Origin: an uncultured Clostridia bacterium
GTDB lineage: Bacteria > Bacillota > Clostridia > TANB77 > CAG-508
Assembly: GCA_944393455.1 (NCBI GenBank)
Contig: CALYAH010000121.1
Coordinates: 1-20,594, forward strand
Direction of reading: 5' to 3'
Length of the DNA stretch: 20,594 bases
Shown: positions 8,712 through 16,261 of the stretch, in pieces
How the letters are laid out: each line of letters opens with the position of its first letter
Numbering within the stretch: the stretch's first letter is position 1
Program-made: the position numbers and the translations under genes
The notes under the pieces: generated by a model
What the model saw: only the letters and a program-made list of their open reading frames with translations
Told to the model about the DNA's origin: nothing
Database searches by the model: none

Positions 8712-9617
8712 CTAGATTATAGCTTTTACAAAATCTTCTGAATTAAAAATTTCCATATCATCAATCTGCTCTCCAACACCTATAAATTTGATTGGAATTT
8801 GGTTTTCAGAAACTATTCCTATTGCTACTCCACCTTTAGCCGTTCCATCTAATTTCGTTATAATTAAACCTGTAATATCAGTTTCCTCTTTAAAGGCTTT
8901 TACTTGTGAGATTGCATTTTGTCCTGTTGAACCATCTAAAACAAGTAAAACTTCTTTATCTGCTTCTGCCATTTCTTTATTAATAACTTTTTGTATTTTA
9001 CTTAATTCATCCATTAAATATTTCTTATTATGTAACCTTCCAGCTGTATCTACAATTAATATATCTGCTTGTTTTTCTTTTGTTATTTTTATCGCATCAT
9101 ATACTACAGATGCTGGATCAACTCCTTCTTCTCGTTTTACAATATCTGCTCCTGCACGGTTAGCCCATATTTCTAGTTGCTCTACTGCTGCTGCTCTAAA
9201 CGTATCTGCTGCTGCTACTACTACTTTTTTTCCATCTTTTGCTAAACGGTTGGCTATTTTTCCTATAGATGTTGTTTTTCCTACTCCATTTACTCCTACA
9301 ACTAATATAACAGATGGTTTTGTATTTAGATGCAAACTTATATCTGTAATATCTAATATTTTTTGCATTTCTTCTCTTAACGCTTGTTTTACATCTTCTT
9401 CATCTTGTAATTTTTCTTTTTTTATTCTTGTTCTTAAATTATCTATAATCTTTATAGATGTATCCATTCCTATATCTGACATTATTAAAATTTCTTCTAA
9501 TTCGTCTAATAAGTCTTCATCTACTTTTTTAAAACTTTTGAATACATTATTTATTTTTTCGTCAAATGCACTTTTGGTTTTACCCATTCCTTTTTTTAGT
9601 TTATCAAAAAATCCCAT
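8712..9617 (-). CDS. ftsY: Signal recognition particle receptor FtsY
   Basis: SRP receptor GTPase that docks ribosome-SRP complexes at the membrane for insertion of nascent membrane proteins. 301 aa from ATG 9617, which has AAAGGAG 5-6 nt upstream and begins MGFFDKLKKG, a typical amphipathic FtsY N-terminus; the frame is open 36 codons further up but without a ribosome binding site. N domain about 20-95; G domain with P-loop GVNGVGKTT (108-116), DTFRAAA (138-144), DTAGR (190-194), TKLDGTAKGG (254-263) and the closing GVGEQIDD. The acidic A domain is missing, as is usual in Firmicutes. First gene of the ftsY-UPF0182 unit, with its own consensus promoter at 9671-9699. Confidence 0.97.
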   Translation of the reverse strand: MGFFDKLKKGMGKTKSAFDEKINNVFKSFKKVDEDLLDELEEILIMSDIGMDTSIKIIDNLRTRIKKEKLQDEEDVKQALREEMQKILDITDISLHLNTKPSVILVVGVNGVGKTTSIGKIANRLAKDGKKVVVAAADTFRAAAVEQLEIWANRAGADIVKREEGVDPASVVYDAIKITKEKQADILIVDTAGRLHNKKYLMDELSKIQKVINKEMAEADKEVLLVLDGSTGQNAISQVKAFKEETDITGLIITKLDGTAKGGVAIGIVSENQIPIKFIGVGEQIDDMEIFNSEDFVKAII

Positions 9618-9670
9618 ATTTTCTCCTTTCGTTTTCTCCTTGCTGTTTAGCGATTTATTTATCGATATAT

Positions 9671-9699
9671 AGTATATCATATAAATCGTATATTGACAA
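9671..9699 (-). promoter_or_regulatory. Consensus promoter of ftsY
   Basis: Minus strand TTGTCA (9694-9699), 17-nt spacer, TATACT (9671-9676) preceded by TGA (extended -10). About 55 nt upstream of the ftsY ATG and only 20 nt from the REP-like element. Confidence 0.8.
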
Positions 9700-9718
9700 T
9701 GTTTCGATTTCATAAAAT

Positions 9719-9852
9719 GAGACAATAGGGACAGAGCAAATCTGTCTCATTAATATGTCGAAAAATGTCAAAAAAGTAAAACAATCATAACATTCAAAAT
9801 CGACAAAAAAAGACAAAAAAATGAGACAGATTTGCTCTGTCCCTATTGTCTC
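9719..9852. repeat. REPIN/MITE-like inverted pair of REP-like palindromes
   Basis: A perfect 33-bp inverted repeat, 9719-9751 and 9820-9852, flanks a 68-nt AT-rich spacer. Each arm is itself an imperfect palindrome (GGGACAGA, loop GCAAA, TCTGTCTC). Two REP-like hairpins in opposite orientation around a short spacer is the architecture of REPINs moved by RAYT-type transposases; arms beginning GAGACAATAGGGACAG resemble short dispersed repeats seen in many Firmicutes. I see no target-site duplication and no transposase gene here. The element sits between the ftsY promoter and the end of ptsI, and its right arm overlaps the ptsI stop codon. Confidence 0.7.
9815..9843 (-). terminator. Terminator of the fru-pts operon, formed by the REP arm
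   Basis: On the minus strand the right REP arm folds as GGGACAGA / TCTGTCTC (one G-T pair, 5-nt loop) and is followed by CA and seven T (plus-strand A run 9815-9821), immediately after the ptsI stop. This is a good rho-independent terminator. The left arm has no comparable T run. Confidence 0.65.
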
Positions 9853-11532
9853 TTACATATTGATTTTATTTCTTCTGTAGTTGATAACTTCAAAACTTCT
9901 TCTGCTAACTTTTGACAATGCTTAAACTCTAATTCTTTTATGATTTTCCTGGTTTGCAAGATTTTATTTGCATTCATCGAAAGCTTATCTAATCCCAAGC
10001 CTATCAATAAAGGAATAAATGACGAATCACCAGCTGCTTCTCCACACATTCCACACAGAATGTGGTTTTTATGCGCTCCATCAATTGTTAATTTTATTAA
10101 ACGTATTACGGCTGGATGGAAATGAGTATATAGGTTGGCTACCTTTTCGTTTCCTCTTTCAGCTGCTATTGTATATTGAATAAGGTCATTTGTTCCAATA
10201 CTAAAAAAATCACATTCTTTGGCTAATTCTTCTGCCATTAAAGCTGCTGATGGTATTTCTATCATAATTCCAATTTGGATATCTTCTTTAAATTTAATTT
10301 TCTTTTCCTTTAATTCCACTTTTACTTCTTCAATTATCTTTTTTGCTGTTCTTAATTCCTCTATTGAAGAAATCATTGGTAACATTATTGATAAATTTCC
10401 ATAACTACTGGCTCTTAAAATAGCTTTCAATTGCACCTTAAATAATTCTATTTTATCTAATGAAATTCTAATAGCGCGGTAACCCAAAAAAGGATTTTCC
10501 TCCTTTGGCAATTTCATATATTTTAAATCTTTATCTCCACCAATATCTAAAGTTCTAATAATTACTTTTTTATCTTCAAGTTGTTCAGCCGCTTTTCTAT
10601 ATATTTCAAATTGCTGTTCTTCTGATGGAAAGTCATCAGTCTCCATATAAATAAACTCACTTCTAAATAAACCGTACACCTTCGGCCGTATTATTTATTA
10701 CTAATTCAATATCTTTTACATTCCCAATATTAGCTAGCACTTCAACATGATGCCCATCCTTTGTTACTGATAATTGACTTTTATATTTTTCTAATTGTCC
10801 TTTTTCTAATTTCAAATTTTCTTTTAATCTTTCTAATTTCATGTATTCTTCTTTAGAAGGATTTACAAAAATTTCTCCTGTTGTTCCATTTATAGCAACA
10901 AAATCATTGTCACTCATTAATTGCATAACTTGTTTTATTCCAACTATTGCTGGAATCTCATAAGTTCTTGCCATTATTGCCATATGTGAATTGATTCCAC
11001 CTATTTCTGTCACAATACCTGCTATATTTTTTAAATTTAATTTTGCTGTGTCTGATGTTGTTAATTCCTTTGTAACAAGTATTGAATCCTTTGGTAATTG
11101 TGCTAGATTAATTTCTTTTTTATTAAGTATTTTAGCTATTACTTTTTTCTTCATATCTGCTATATCTCTACTTCTTGCTGCCATATAGGGGTCATCCATT
11201 TCTTCAAACATTTGTATAATTGAATTAAATCCTTTTTCTGTTGCATATGCTGCATTACATTTTTCTTGTTTTATTATCTCTATTGAACTTTGTACTAAAG
11301 TAGGGTCTTGTAATATCATTAAATATGCTTGGATTATCTCTTTTTCTGTTCCTGACAATTGGTTAACTAATTCTTCTGTTTCTTTTTCAACTAAATGTAT
11401 TGCATTATATAAAATCTTTTTTTCCAATTCTACATCTTCTATTCGAACTTTTTCTGGCTTTATTTCTTCATTTTTTAATAGTACTACTTTTCCTAGTCCA
11501 ATTCCATCAGAAATTCCTACTCCTTTTAGCAT
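9843..11532 (-). CDS. ptsI: PTS enzyme I, +1 frameshift at a CGG codon
   Basis: Phosphoenolpyruvate-protein phosphotransferase, which passes phosphate from PEP to HPr. The first frame runs from ATG 11532 (AGGAGG upstream) through the swivelling domain with active His183 in GGINSHMAIMAR to ...NNTAEGV, then meets CGG (10672-10674) and a TAG two codons later. Skipping one base (C, 10674) continues as GLFRSEFIYME in the second frame, with RTLDIGGDK, NPFLGYRAIR, IGTNDLIQYT and active Cys at about 496 in GMCGEAAGD. The joined product is 562 aa, the normal length, with no residue missing. The stop TAG (9843-9845) and the last codons come from the REP arm. Last gene of the operon, 17 nt after ptsH. 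It is either a recoded gene or a recent one-base insertion; see findings. Confidence 0.93.
10671..10677 (-). other. +1 frameshift site in ptsI (GTA-C-GGT)
   Basis: Minus strand codons GAA GGT GTA CGG TTT ATT TAG in frame 0. Dropping the C gives GTA GGT TTA TTT AGA, matching the conserved enzyme I motif EGVGLFR. The extra base is not in a homopolymer. Purine-rich GAAGG lies just upstream but also encodes conserved Glu-Gly. Confidence 0.85.
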
Positions 11533-11549
11533 ATTCTCCTCCTCTTTTC

Positions 11550-11807
11550 TTATGAAATATTTTTTATAAAATTTTTTAATTCTTCTATTGCCTTATCCTC
11601 ATCTTCTCCATCACATAAAATTTCTACTTCCGTTTTTGTTTTAATTCCAGCAGCCATAATCATAAGTGGAGATTTAGCATTAATCTTTTTCTCATTCACA
11701 AGTAAAAAAACATCACATGGATACTTCATAGCTATTTTGGAAATCTCCGTTGCTGGCCTTGCATGAATACCTGTTTCATTTTCTATTATTACTCTTTCTT
11801 TTTTCAT
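11550..11807 (-). CDS. ptsH: Phosphocarrier protein HPr
   Basis: 85-aa phosphocarrier that takes phosphate from enzyme I on His15 (GIHARPA) and gives it to the EIIA domain of FruA. Ser46 in the segment AKSPLMIMAAG is where the Firmicute HPr kinase/phosphorylase acts, so catabolite control through P-Ser-HPr is expected. Length and both sites fit HPr exactly. Start ATG 11807 is preceded by AAGAGGT, which overlaps the fruA stop, so the two are closely coupled (8 nt apart). No CGG codon and no frame break. Finding the general PTS carrier inside a fructose operon suggests that the operon carries the cell's general PTS components. Confidence 0.96.
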   Translation of the reverse strand: MKKERVIIENETGIHARPATEISKIAMKYPCDVFLLVNEKKINAKSPLMIMAAGIKTKTEVEILCDGEDEDKAIEELKNFIKNIS

Positions 11808-11815
11808 AATCTATC

Positions 11816-13730
11816 TTACCTCTTTCTTTCCCATACATTTTTCTTAAAAGCTGCCATAATTCCCATTGCTACAAAAGAACCAACAACAAGAGAAACCGCA
11901 TACCAACCTGCATTTCCGATTAATGGCAATACGAAAATCCCCCCATGAGGAGCCATTAAAGTACAATTAAAAGCCATAGACATTGCTCCAGATACGCTAG
12001 ATCCAATAATACAAGCTGGTAATACACGTATTGGATCTGCTGAAGCAAATGGTATTGCCCCCTCTGAGATAAAAGATAATCCCATAATATAATTTAATAG
12101 TCCTGCTTGTCTTTCTTTTTGTGGTAATTTTCGTGGAAAAAAGCTTGCAAGTAATGCAATAGCAAGAGGAGCTACCATTCCTCCTATCATAACTGCCGCC
12201 ATAATTTCATAATGTCCTTCTGCTAACATCCCTGTCCCAAATGTGTATGCAGCTTTATTAACTGGTCCTCCTAAGTCTACTGACATCATTCCTGCGAGTA
12301 TTGCTCCTAATATAACTTTATTAACACCACTTAAAGAGAAAAGGAAATTGTTTAATCCTGTATTAATAGCTGCTATAAATGGATTAATAATTAGCATTAT
12401 AATTGCTATTAACAAGATTCCTGCTACTGGGTAAATTAGAATAGTTTTAATTCCTTCCAGACTTTTTGGCATGAATCTAAATATTTTCTTTAAAAATAAA
12501 ATAACAAATCCACCTAAAAATCCCGCAATTAATGCTCCTAAAAATCCTGATGTAACTAACGTTTCTTCTGGATTACTAAAAGATGTAAACGTAGTTCCTG
12601 CTTTAGCTATTGCTCCACCAACAAATCCAACAACTAGTCCGAGGTCTATCTCCAATACTCATAGCAATATATCCTGCTAAAATCAATAACATGAAGTCAA
12701 ACGCCATGCCACCGATAGTTTTAAAAAACGCTGCAATTGGTGTGTTCATTCCAAAATTTGAAGGGTCAATACTATAATCATCTAACAAGAAAGAAATAGC
12801 AATTAAAATTCCTCCACCAACTACGAATGGTAGCATATGTGTAACACCATTCATTAAATGTCTATATATATTTCCACCTTTACTTCTTTTTTCACTATTC
12901 TCTTCTTTAGTTTCCTTATGCTGATAAATTGGAAGTTCAGATTCTGCATTTAGCCCCTTTTCAATAAGCTCTTTTGGTTTGTGAATCCCATCTGATACAC
13001 TAGTTCTAAGTACTCTTTTTCCGTCAAATCTAGATAAATCCACATTCACATCTGCCGCAATAATAATAGCTTTTGCTTTTTTTATCTCCTCATCTGTTAA
13101 TCTATTTTGAGCACCAGATTGTCCTTGTGTTTCTATTTTTATTGGATGACCTAGTTCTTCTCCCATTTTTTCTAAACTTTCAGCAGCCATATAAGTGTGT
13201 GCGATTCCTGTTGGACAAGCTGTAATTCCTAATAATTCATAATTTCCTTTTTCTTCTTTTTTCTCATCTTCTTTTTCTTCTTCCGCTTCATCAATTATTT
13301 TCAAAAATTCTTCTTTAGATCTAGCTTCTATCAAATCTTTTCTAAATTTCTCATCCATTAGTAAAGTTGATAAACGACTTAAAACTTCTAAATGAACATT
13401 ATCTTTGTTGTTTGGTGCTGCAATTAAAAATAATAACTTAACAGGCTTACCATCCAATGATTCAAAATCTACTCCATTTGGTATTACCATAGCAGCAAGA
13501 CCCGGAGCTGAAATACACTCTCCTTTTCCATGTGGTATTGCAATCTCCTCACCAACTCCAGTTGTTCCTTCTTCTTCTCTTTTTATTACTAGCTTTAAAT
13601 ATTCTTCATAATTATTAATGTTTCCATTCTTATTCATTAAATCTACTGCTTTACGAATAACTTCTTGCTTTTTAGTTGCTTCCACATTTAAGTCAATCGC
13701 ATCTTCTTTAATTAAATCTGTAATTTTCAT
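11816..13730 (-). CDS. fruA: Fructose PTS transporter EIIABC, +1 frameshift at a CGG codon
   Basis: Membrane permease that imports fructose and phosphorylates it to fructose 1-phosphate. Order: EIIA (about 1-145, active His67 in EIAIPHGKG), Glu/Lys linker (about 148-162), EIIB (about 165-265, active Cys172 in TACPTGIAHT), EIIC membrane domain from about 295. Frame 0 starts at ATG 13730 (AAGGAG upstream) and reaches ...SIGDRP at residue 363, then CGG (12639-12641) and out-of-frame residues to a TAA at 12603-12605. Skipping the C at 12641 gives SIGDRP-GLVVGFVGG, the conserved EIIC motif, and continues to TAA at 11816. The joined protein is 637 aa, usual for FruA EIIABC. It lies 11 nt after fruK. 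The sequence is intact apart from this one base. Confidence 0.93.
12638..12644 (-). other. +1 frameshift site in fruA (CCT-C-GGA)
   Basis: Minus strand GAT AGA CCT CGG ACT in frame 0; dropping the C gives CCT GGA CTA GTT, the conserved DRPGLV of EIIC. Same layout as the ptsI site: the extra C precedes GGN and forms CGG in frame 0, and the restored pair is Gly-Leu (GGN-YTA). GGAG lies 8 nt upstream of the CGG codon. Confidence 0.85.
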
Positions 13731-13741
13731 AATTTTCTCCT

Positions 13742-14656
13742 TTATTTTTGTAAACTATCTAATAATTTATAAATTTCATCTTTTGTTGCTAGTGATATAG
13801 AATTTGCAGTTGCTGTAGCAGCTACAATTCCCATTTGAAGTGCTTTTTCATAATTATTAAATATTTGATATCCTGCAATAAATCCTGCTACCATGGAATC
13901 TCCTGCACCTACTGTGTTAACTCTTTTTTGGCTATTTATTGCTTCCATTTTGTATGAATAACCATTTTCATCTAACAATACTGCTCCCATTTTTCCCATT
14001 GATACTAATATGTTTTTTGCTCCTTTTTCTTGTAGTTTTTTTGCATATTCAAGTGCTTCTTCTTTATTGGAAATTTTAACATCAAAAATTTCTCCTAACT
14101 CTTCATGGTTTGGTTTTATTAGAAATGGTTTATATTCTAATGTTTTTATTAACAAATCACCTGTCGAATCAATAACAGTTCTTACTCCTTTTTCTTTTAC
14201 TCTTTTGCAGATGTCCTGATAAATATTGGTTGATATCCCCTTTGGAATACTACCAGATAATATTAATGTATCCTCATTTCTTATTTTATCTATTTTTTCA
14301 TATAATAATTTTATATATTTTTCTTCTACCACCGGTCCTTTACCATTGATTGCTGTTTCTTCTGCTTGTGTCGTGATTTTAACATTAATTCTTGATACAT
14401 CATTTTCTATTTTTATAAAATCTGTTTCTATTCCATGTTCCTTTACCTTTTTTTCAATTTCTTCTCCAACAAATCCAGCAACAAATCCTAATGCTGTTGA
14501 ATCCATTCCCAATGTTTTTAGTATAATAGAAACATTTATTCCTTTTCCTCCTGGTAAAAGATGTTCTTCTTTACTATAATTAATTTTCCCTGCTTGAAAA
14601 CTTTGCATTTTTATTACATAGTCTAATGCTGGGTTAAGTGTCATTGTATAAATCAA
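13742..14656 (-). CDS. fruK: 1-phosphofructokinase
   Basis: PfkB-family sugar kinase that converts fructose 1-phosphate made by FruA into fructose 1,6-bisphosphate, feeding glycolysis. 304 aa. The start is best placed at TTG 14656 (product begins MIYTMTLNPALDY as in other FruK proteins), 7 nt after AAAAGGAG; an upstream in-frame TTG at 14674 would put that ribosome binding site inside the gene. Motifs: GGKGINVS (36-43), substrate region KPNHEELGE, and the PfkB signature NTVGAGDSMVAGF with catalytic Asp about 253. First gene of the operon fruK-fruA-ptsH-ptsI. No DeoR-type fruR precedes it, and I see no clear promoter or cre site in the 119 nt upstream. Confidence 0.95.
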   Translation of the reverse strand: MIYTMTLNPALDYVIKMQSFQAGKINYSKEEHLLPGGKGINVSIILKTLGMDSTALGFVAGFVGEEIEKKVKEHGIETDFIKIENDVSRINVKITTQAEETAINGKGPVVEEKYIKLLYEKIDKIRNEDTLILSGSIPKGISTNIYQDICKRVKEKGVRTVIDSTGDLLIKTLEYKPFLIKPNHEELGEIFDVKISNKEEALEYAKKLQEKGAKNILVSMGKMGAVLLDENGYSYKMEAINSQKRVNTVGAGDSMVAGFIAGYQIFNNYEKALQMGIVAATATANSISLATKDEIYKLLDSLQK

Positions 14657-14724
14657 TTTTTTTCTCCTTTTCAAACTTGCTTATTTAAAATATTTCCCAA
14701 AATTAGAATTTTTATTATGTTTTA

Positions 14725-14753
14725 TTGCATTTTTTCATAAGATTTAATAAAAT
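14725..14753 (+). promoter_or_regulatory. Probable promoter of the 14776 gene
   Basis: TTGCAT (14725-14730), 17-nt spacer, TAAAAT (14748-14753), about 22 nt upstream of the TTG start, so the leader would be short. Confidence 0.45.
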
Positions 14754-14775
14754 AATTTTATAAAAGGAGATAAAA

Positions 14776-15303
14776 TTGAAAATGGAAAATAACGTAAATA
14801 ATGAAAATAGTAAAATTATTGAAAATCAAAATCATATAAAAAAAGTTTATTCAGATAAAGCTCTAAAATCATTAAAAATTTGCATTGGGTTATTAATATT
14901 TAGTTGTGTAACTTATATAATTGGATTAGCATTTAATCTTTTTGACTTTGGATTAATATTTGAAATAATTTCATTTGTTTTTATATTAATTTCCTATAAA
15001 AGAATTGAACAACATGATTTTAAATCTGCGAAAAAAAATATTATTATAGCTATGATTCCTGCTGGATGGCTAATTATTTATGATTTTATTAATTTGCTTG
15101 CAAATCTGGAAGAAGTATTAATAGAAGTTATTACATATTATTTAAGTTTTGACCAATTATTTTACTATATAGAACCTTATTTATTTGATGTTATATTAGT
15201 TTCACTAATTATATTTTTATATAGAGCTTATATTTCTTTAAATAGAGCTGATGGCACAAGTCAGGCTCGCAATTATACAGAATCTTTTTATGATAAATTG
15301 TAA
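14776..15303 (+). CDS. Integral membrane protein of unknown function
   Basis: A 175-aa hydrophobic protein with a hydrophilic Asn/Lys-rich N-terminus (1-30) and about four to five transmembrane segments (roughly 31-51, 53-73, 87-109, 112-122 and 134-150), ending in a polar tail (ADGTSQARNYTESF). Start is TTG 14776 (6 nt after AAAGGAG); the ATG at 14782 is 12 nt away and less well placed. It is divergent from fruK and convergent with the 15345 gene, with its own promoter and a strong terminator, so it appears to be a single-gene unit. I recognise no family. Confidence 0.82.
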   Translation: MKMENNVNNENSKIIENQNHIKKVYSDKALKSLKICIGLLIFSCVTYIIGLAFNLFDFGLIFEIISFVFILISYKRIEQHDFKSAKKNIIIAMIPAGWLIIYDFINLLANLEEVLIEVITYYLSFDQLFYYIEPYLFDVILVSLIIFLYRAYISLNRADGTSQARNYTESFYDKL

Positions 15304-15339
15304 AAAAAATGGTTATATCAAAGATATAACCATTTTTTT
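15304..15339. terminator. Bidirectional intrinsic terminator between convergent genes
   Basis: TGGTTATATC (15310-15319), 3-nt loop, GATATAACCA (15323-15332), extended by six A-T pairs and flanked by an A run (15302-15309) and a T run (15333-15339). It directly follows the stop at 15301-15303 and precedes the minus-strand stop at 15345. Confidence 0.9.
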
Positions 15340-15344
15340 AATTT

Positions 15345-16079
15345 CTAAAACTTTACATTTTCTTCTTCATCATACAAAATTGCATCATCTTGTTCCAATT
15401 TTTCCTTTTTTCTTTTATTTTCAGCCAATCTATAGGATAAATAAAAAATTATAATAACAACTATTATATGAATTATCATATATAACATTGTTTTTATTGA
15501 AAAATTAGTATATGATTCTACATTTTTTTCTATATAAGAATTTTTAAAACTTGAAATTTTTATTCCCGATAATCCTATGGAAACTGTATTGAGTTTTTTA
15601 CTATTACTATTGTCATTTTCATATTTTTCATAAAATTCTCCAAAAGTATTTTCATTATATTGACTATCTATATATAATTTGATTCCAAAAAACATAATAA
15701 TCATTAATATAGATAAAATTGCAACAACTCTTAAGTTTTTTATTAAGTTCTCTTTGCTACTCCTAGTAAAAAATGTAACTAATCCAACTGCTACAAGTGA
15801 TATTATTATCGAGATTAATTGACCAGTTAGAAAGGTTTGTTTTAATTCTGCAATTTGGTCTTCGAATGTAACTGGATAAGCAAATAGATATACTGCAAAA
15901 ATTACTAATAAAATTAAAAAGGTTGCTATTAATTCTATTGCTATAAAAGTTTTATCATATCGTATAACAATAAATCTTCCATTCCAATAATGACTATAAT
16001 GAGGTGCATTATATCCCCCATTATTGCCATTATTTCCGCCATTATTAATATTAGGCAATTCTCCTCGATTTCTAAACAT
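15345..16079 (-). CDS. Membrane protein with Asn/Gly-rich N-terminus
   Basis: A 244-aa protein. Residues 10-24 are an Asn-Gly run (INNGGNNGNNGGY), followed by an aromatic stretch (HYSHYWNGRF), then hydrophobic segments at about 46-68, 86-104, 116-135 and 197-215, and a charged C-terminal tail (RKKEKLEQDD). Residues 138-190 form a polar, presumably extracytoplasmic loop between the third and fourth segments. ATG 16079 follows AAGGGGAT. It is the last gene of a minus-strand run, 70 nt after the 36-aa peptide gene. I recognise no family; the low-complexity N-terminus suggests a flexible cytoplasmic or surface tail. Confidence 0.8.
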   Translation of the reverse strand: MFRNRGELPNINNGGNNGNNGGYNAPHYSHYWNGRFIVIRYDKTFIAIELIATFLILLVIFAVYLFAYPVTFEDQIAELKQTFLTGQLISIIISLVAVGLVTFFTRSSKENLIKNLRVVAILSILMIIMFFGIKLYIDSQYNENTFGEFYEKYENDNSNSKKLNTVSIGLSGIKISSFKNSYIEKNVESYTNFSIKTMLYMIIHIIVVIIIFYLSYRLAENKRKKEKLEQDDAILYDEEENVKF

Positions 16080-16149
16080 TTATTTATCCCCTTAATTTTT
16101 TCTATATATACTAAAAATATTTATTCTATATCGTCGATTAAATTTCTAA

Positions 16150-16260
16150 TTATCTTGTAAGTGCTAATCCTAAATACAATAACCCTATTACTACTAATAC
16201 ACTTACTACCACTGTCATTATCATTTTTCCTATTTTATTATCTTTGTCTTTTTTACTCAT
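16150..16260 (-). CDS. 36-aa single-TM membrane peptide
   Basis: A small gene missed by ordinary length cut-offs. It encodes 36 residues: a Lys/Asp-rich head (MSKKDKDNKIGK) and one transmembrane helix (about residues 13-34: MIMTVVVSVLVVIGLLYLGL), ending LTR. ATG 16258-16260 lies one base after the stop of the DUF4230 gene, and its AGGAGG is formed by the last two Gly codons of that gene at 5-nt spacing, so translation is probably coupled. The ideal ribosome binding site, full hydrophobic helix and tight coupling argue for a real gene; function is unknown and may be to assist the DUF4230 protein. Confidence 0.7.
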   Translation of the reverse strand: MSKKDKDNKIGKMIMTVVVSVLVVIGLLYLGLALTR

Positions 16261-16261
16261 A

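Noticed and set aside
8788..9672. 294-codon plus-strand open frame opposite ftsY
   Set aside because: It mirrors ftsY codon structure, has Ser/Ile/Phe-biased composition, no ribosome binding site and no recognisable motif; ftsY is certain on the other strand.
8712..9725. ftsY with an extended N-terminus starting at 9725
   Set aside because: The extra 36 codons would run through the consensus promoter and end of the REP-like repeat, and the ribosome binding site supports ATG 9617.
9753..9819. CRISPR-like or coding content between the REP arms
   Set aside because: No repeated units and no open frame; only a weak TGTCGA/TCGACA pair in AT-rich spacer.
9843..10679. Second half of ptsI as an independent gene starting at GTG 10679
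   Set aside because: It begins in the middle of a conserved enzyme I motif, lacks the His domain, and its start codon overlaps the shift site; it is the continuation of the upstream frame.
10663..12655. Reassignment of CGG to another amino acid (as reported for Trp or Gln in some bacteria)
   Set aside because: Reading CGG as any amino acid keeps frame 0, which hits a stop two codons later in ptsI and 12 codons later in fruA; only a one-base skip restores the conserved sequence.
11816..12655. Second half of fruA as an independent EIIC gene starting at TTG 12655
   Set aside because: It starts inside the EIIC membrane domain at the DRPG motif, so it would lack the first EIIC helices; it is better read as the shifted continuation of FruA.
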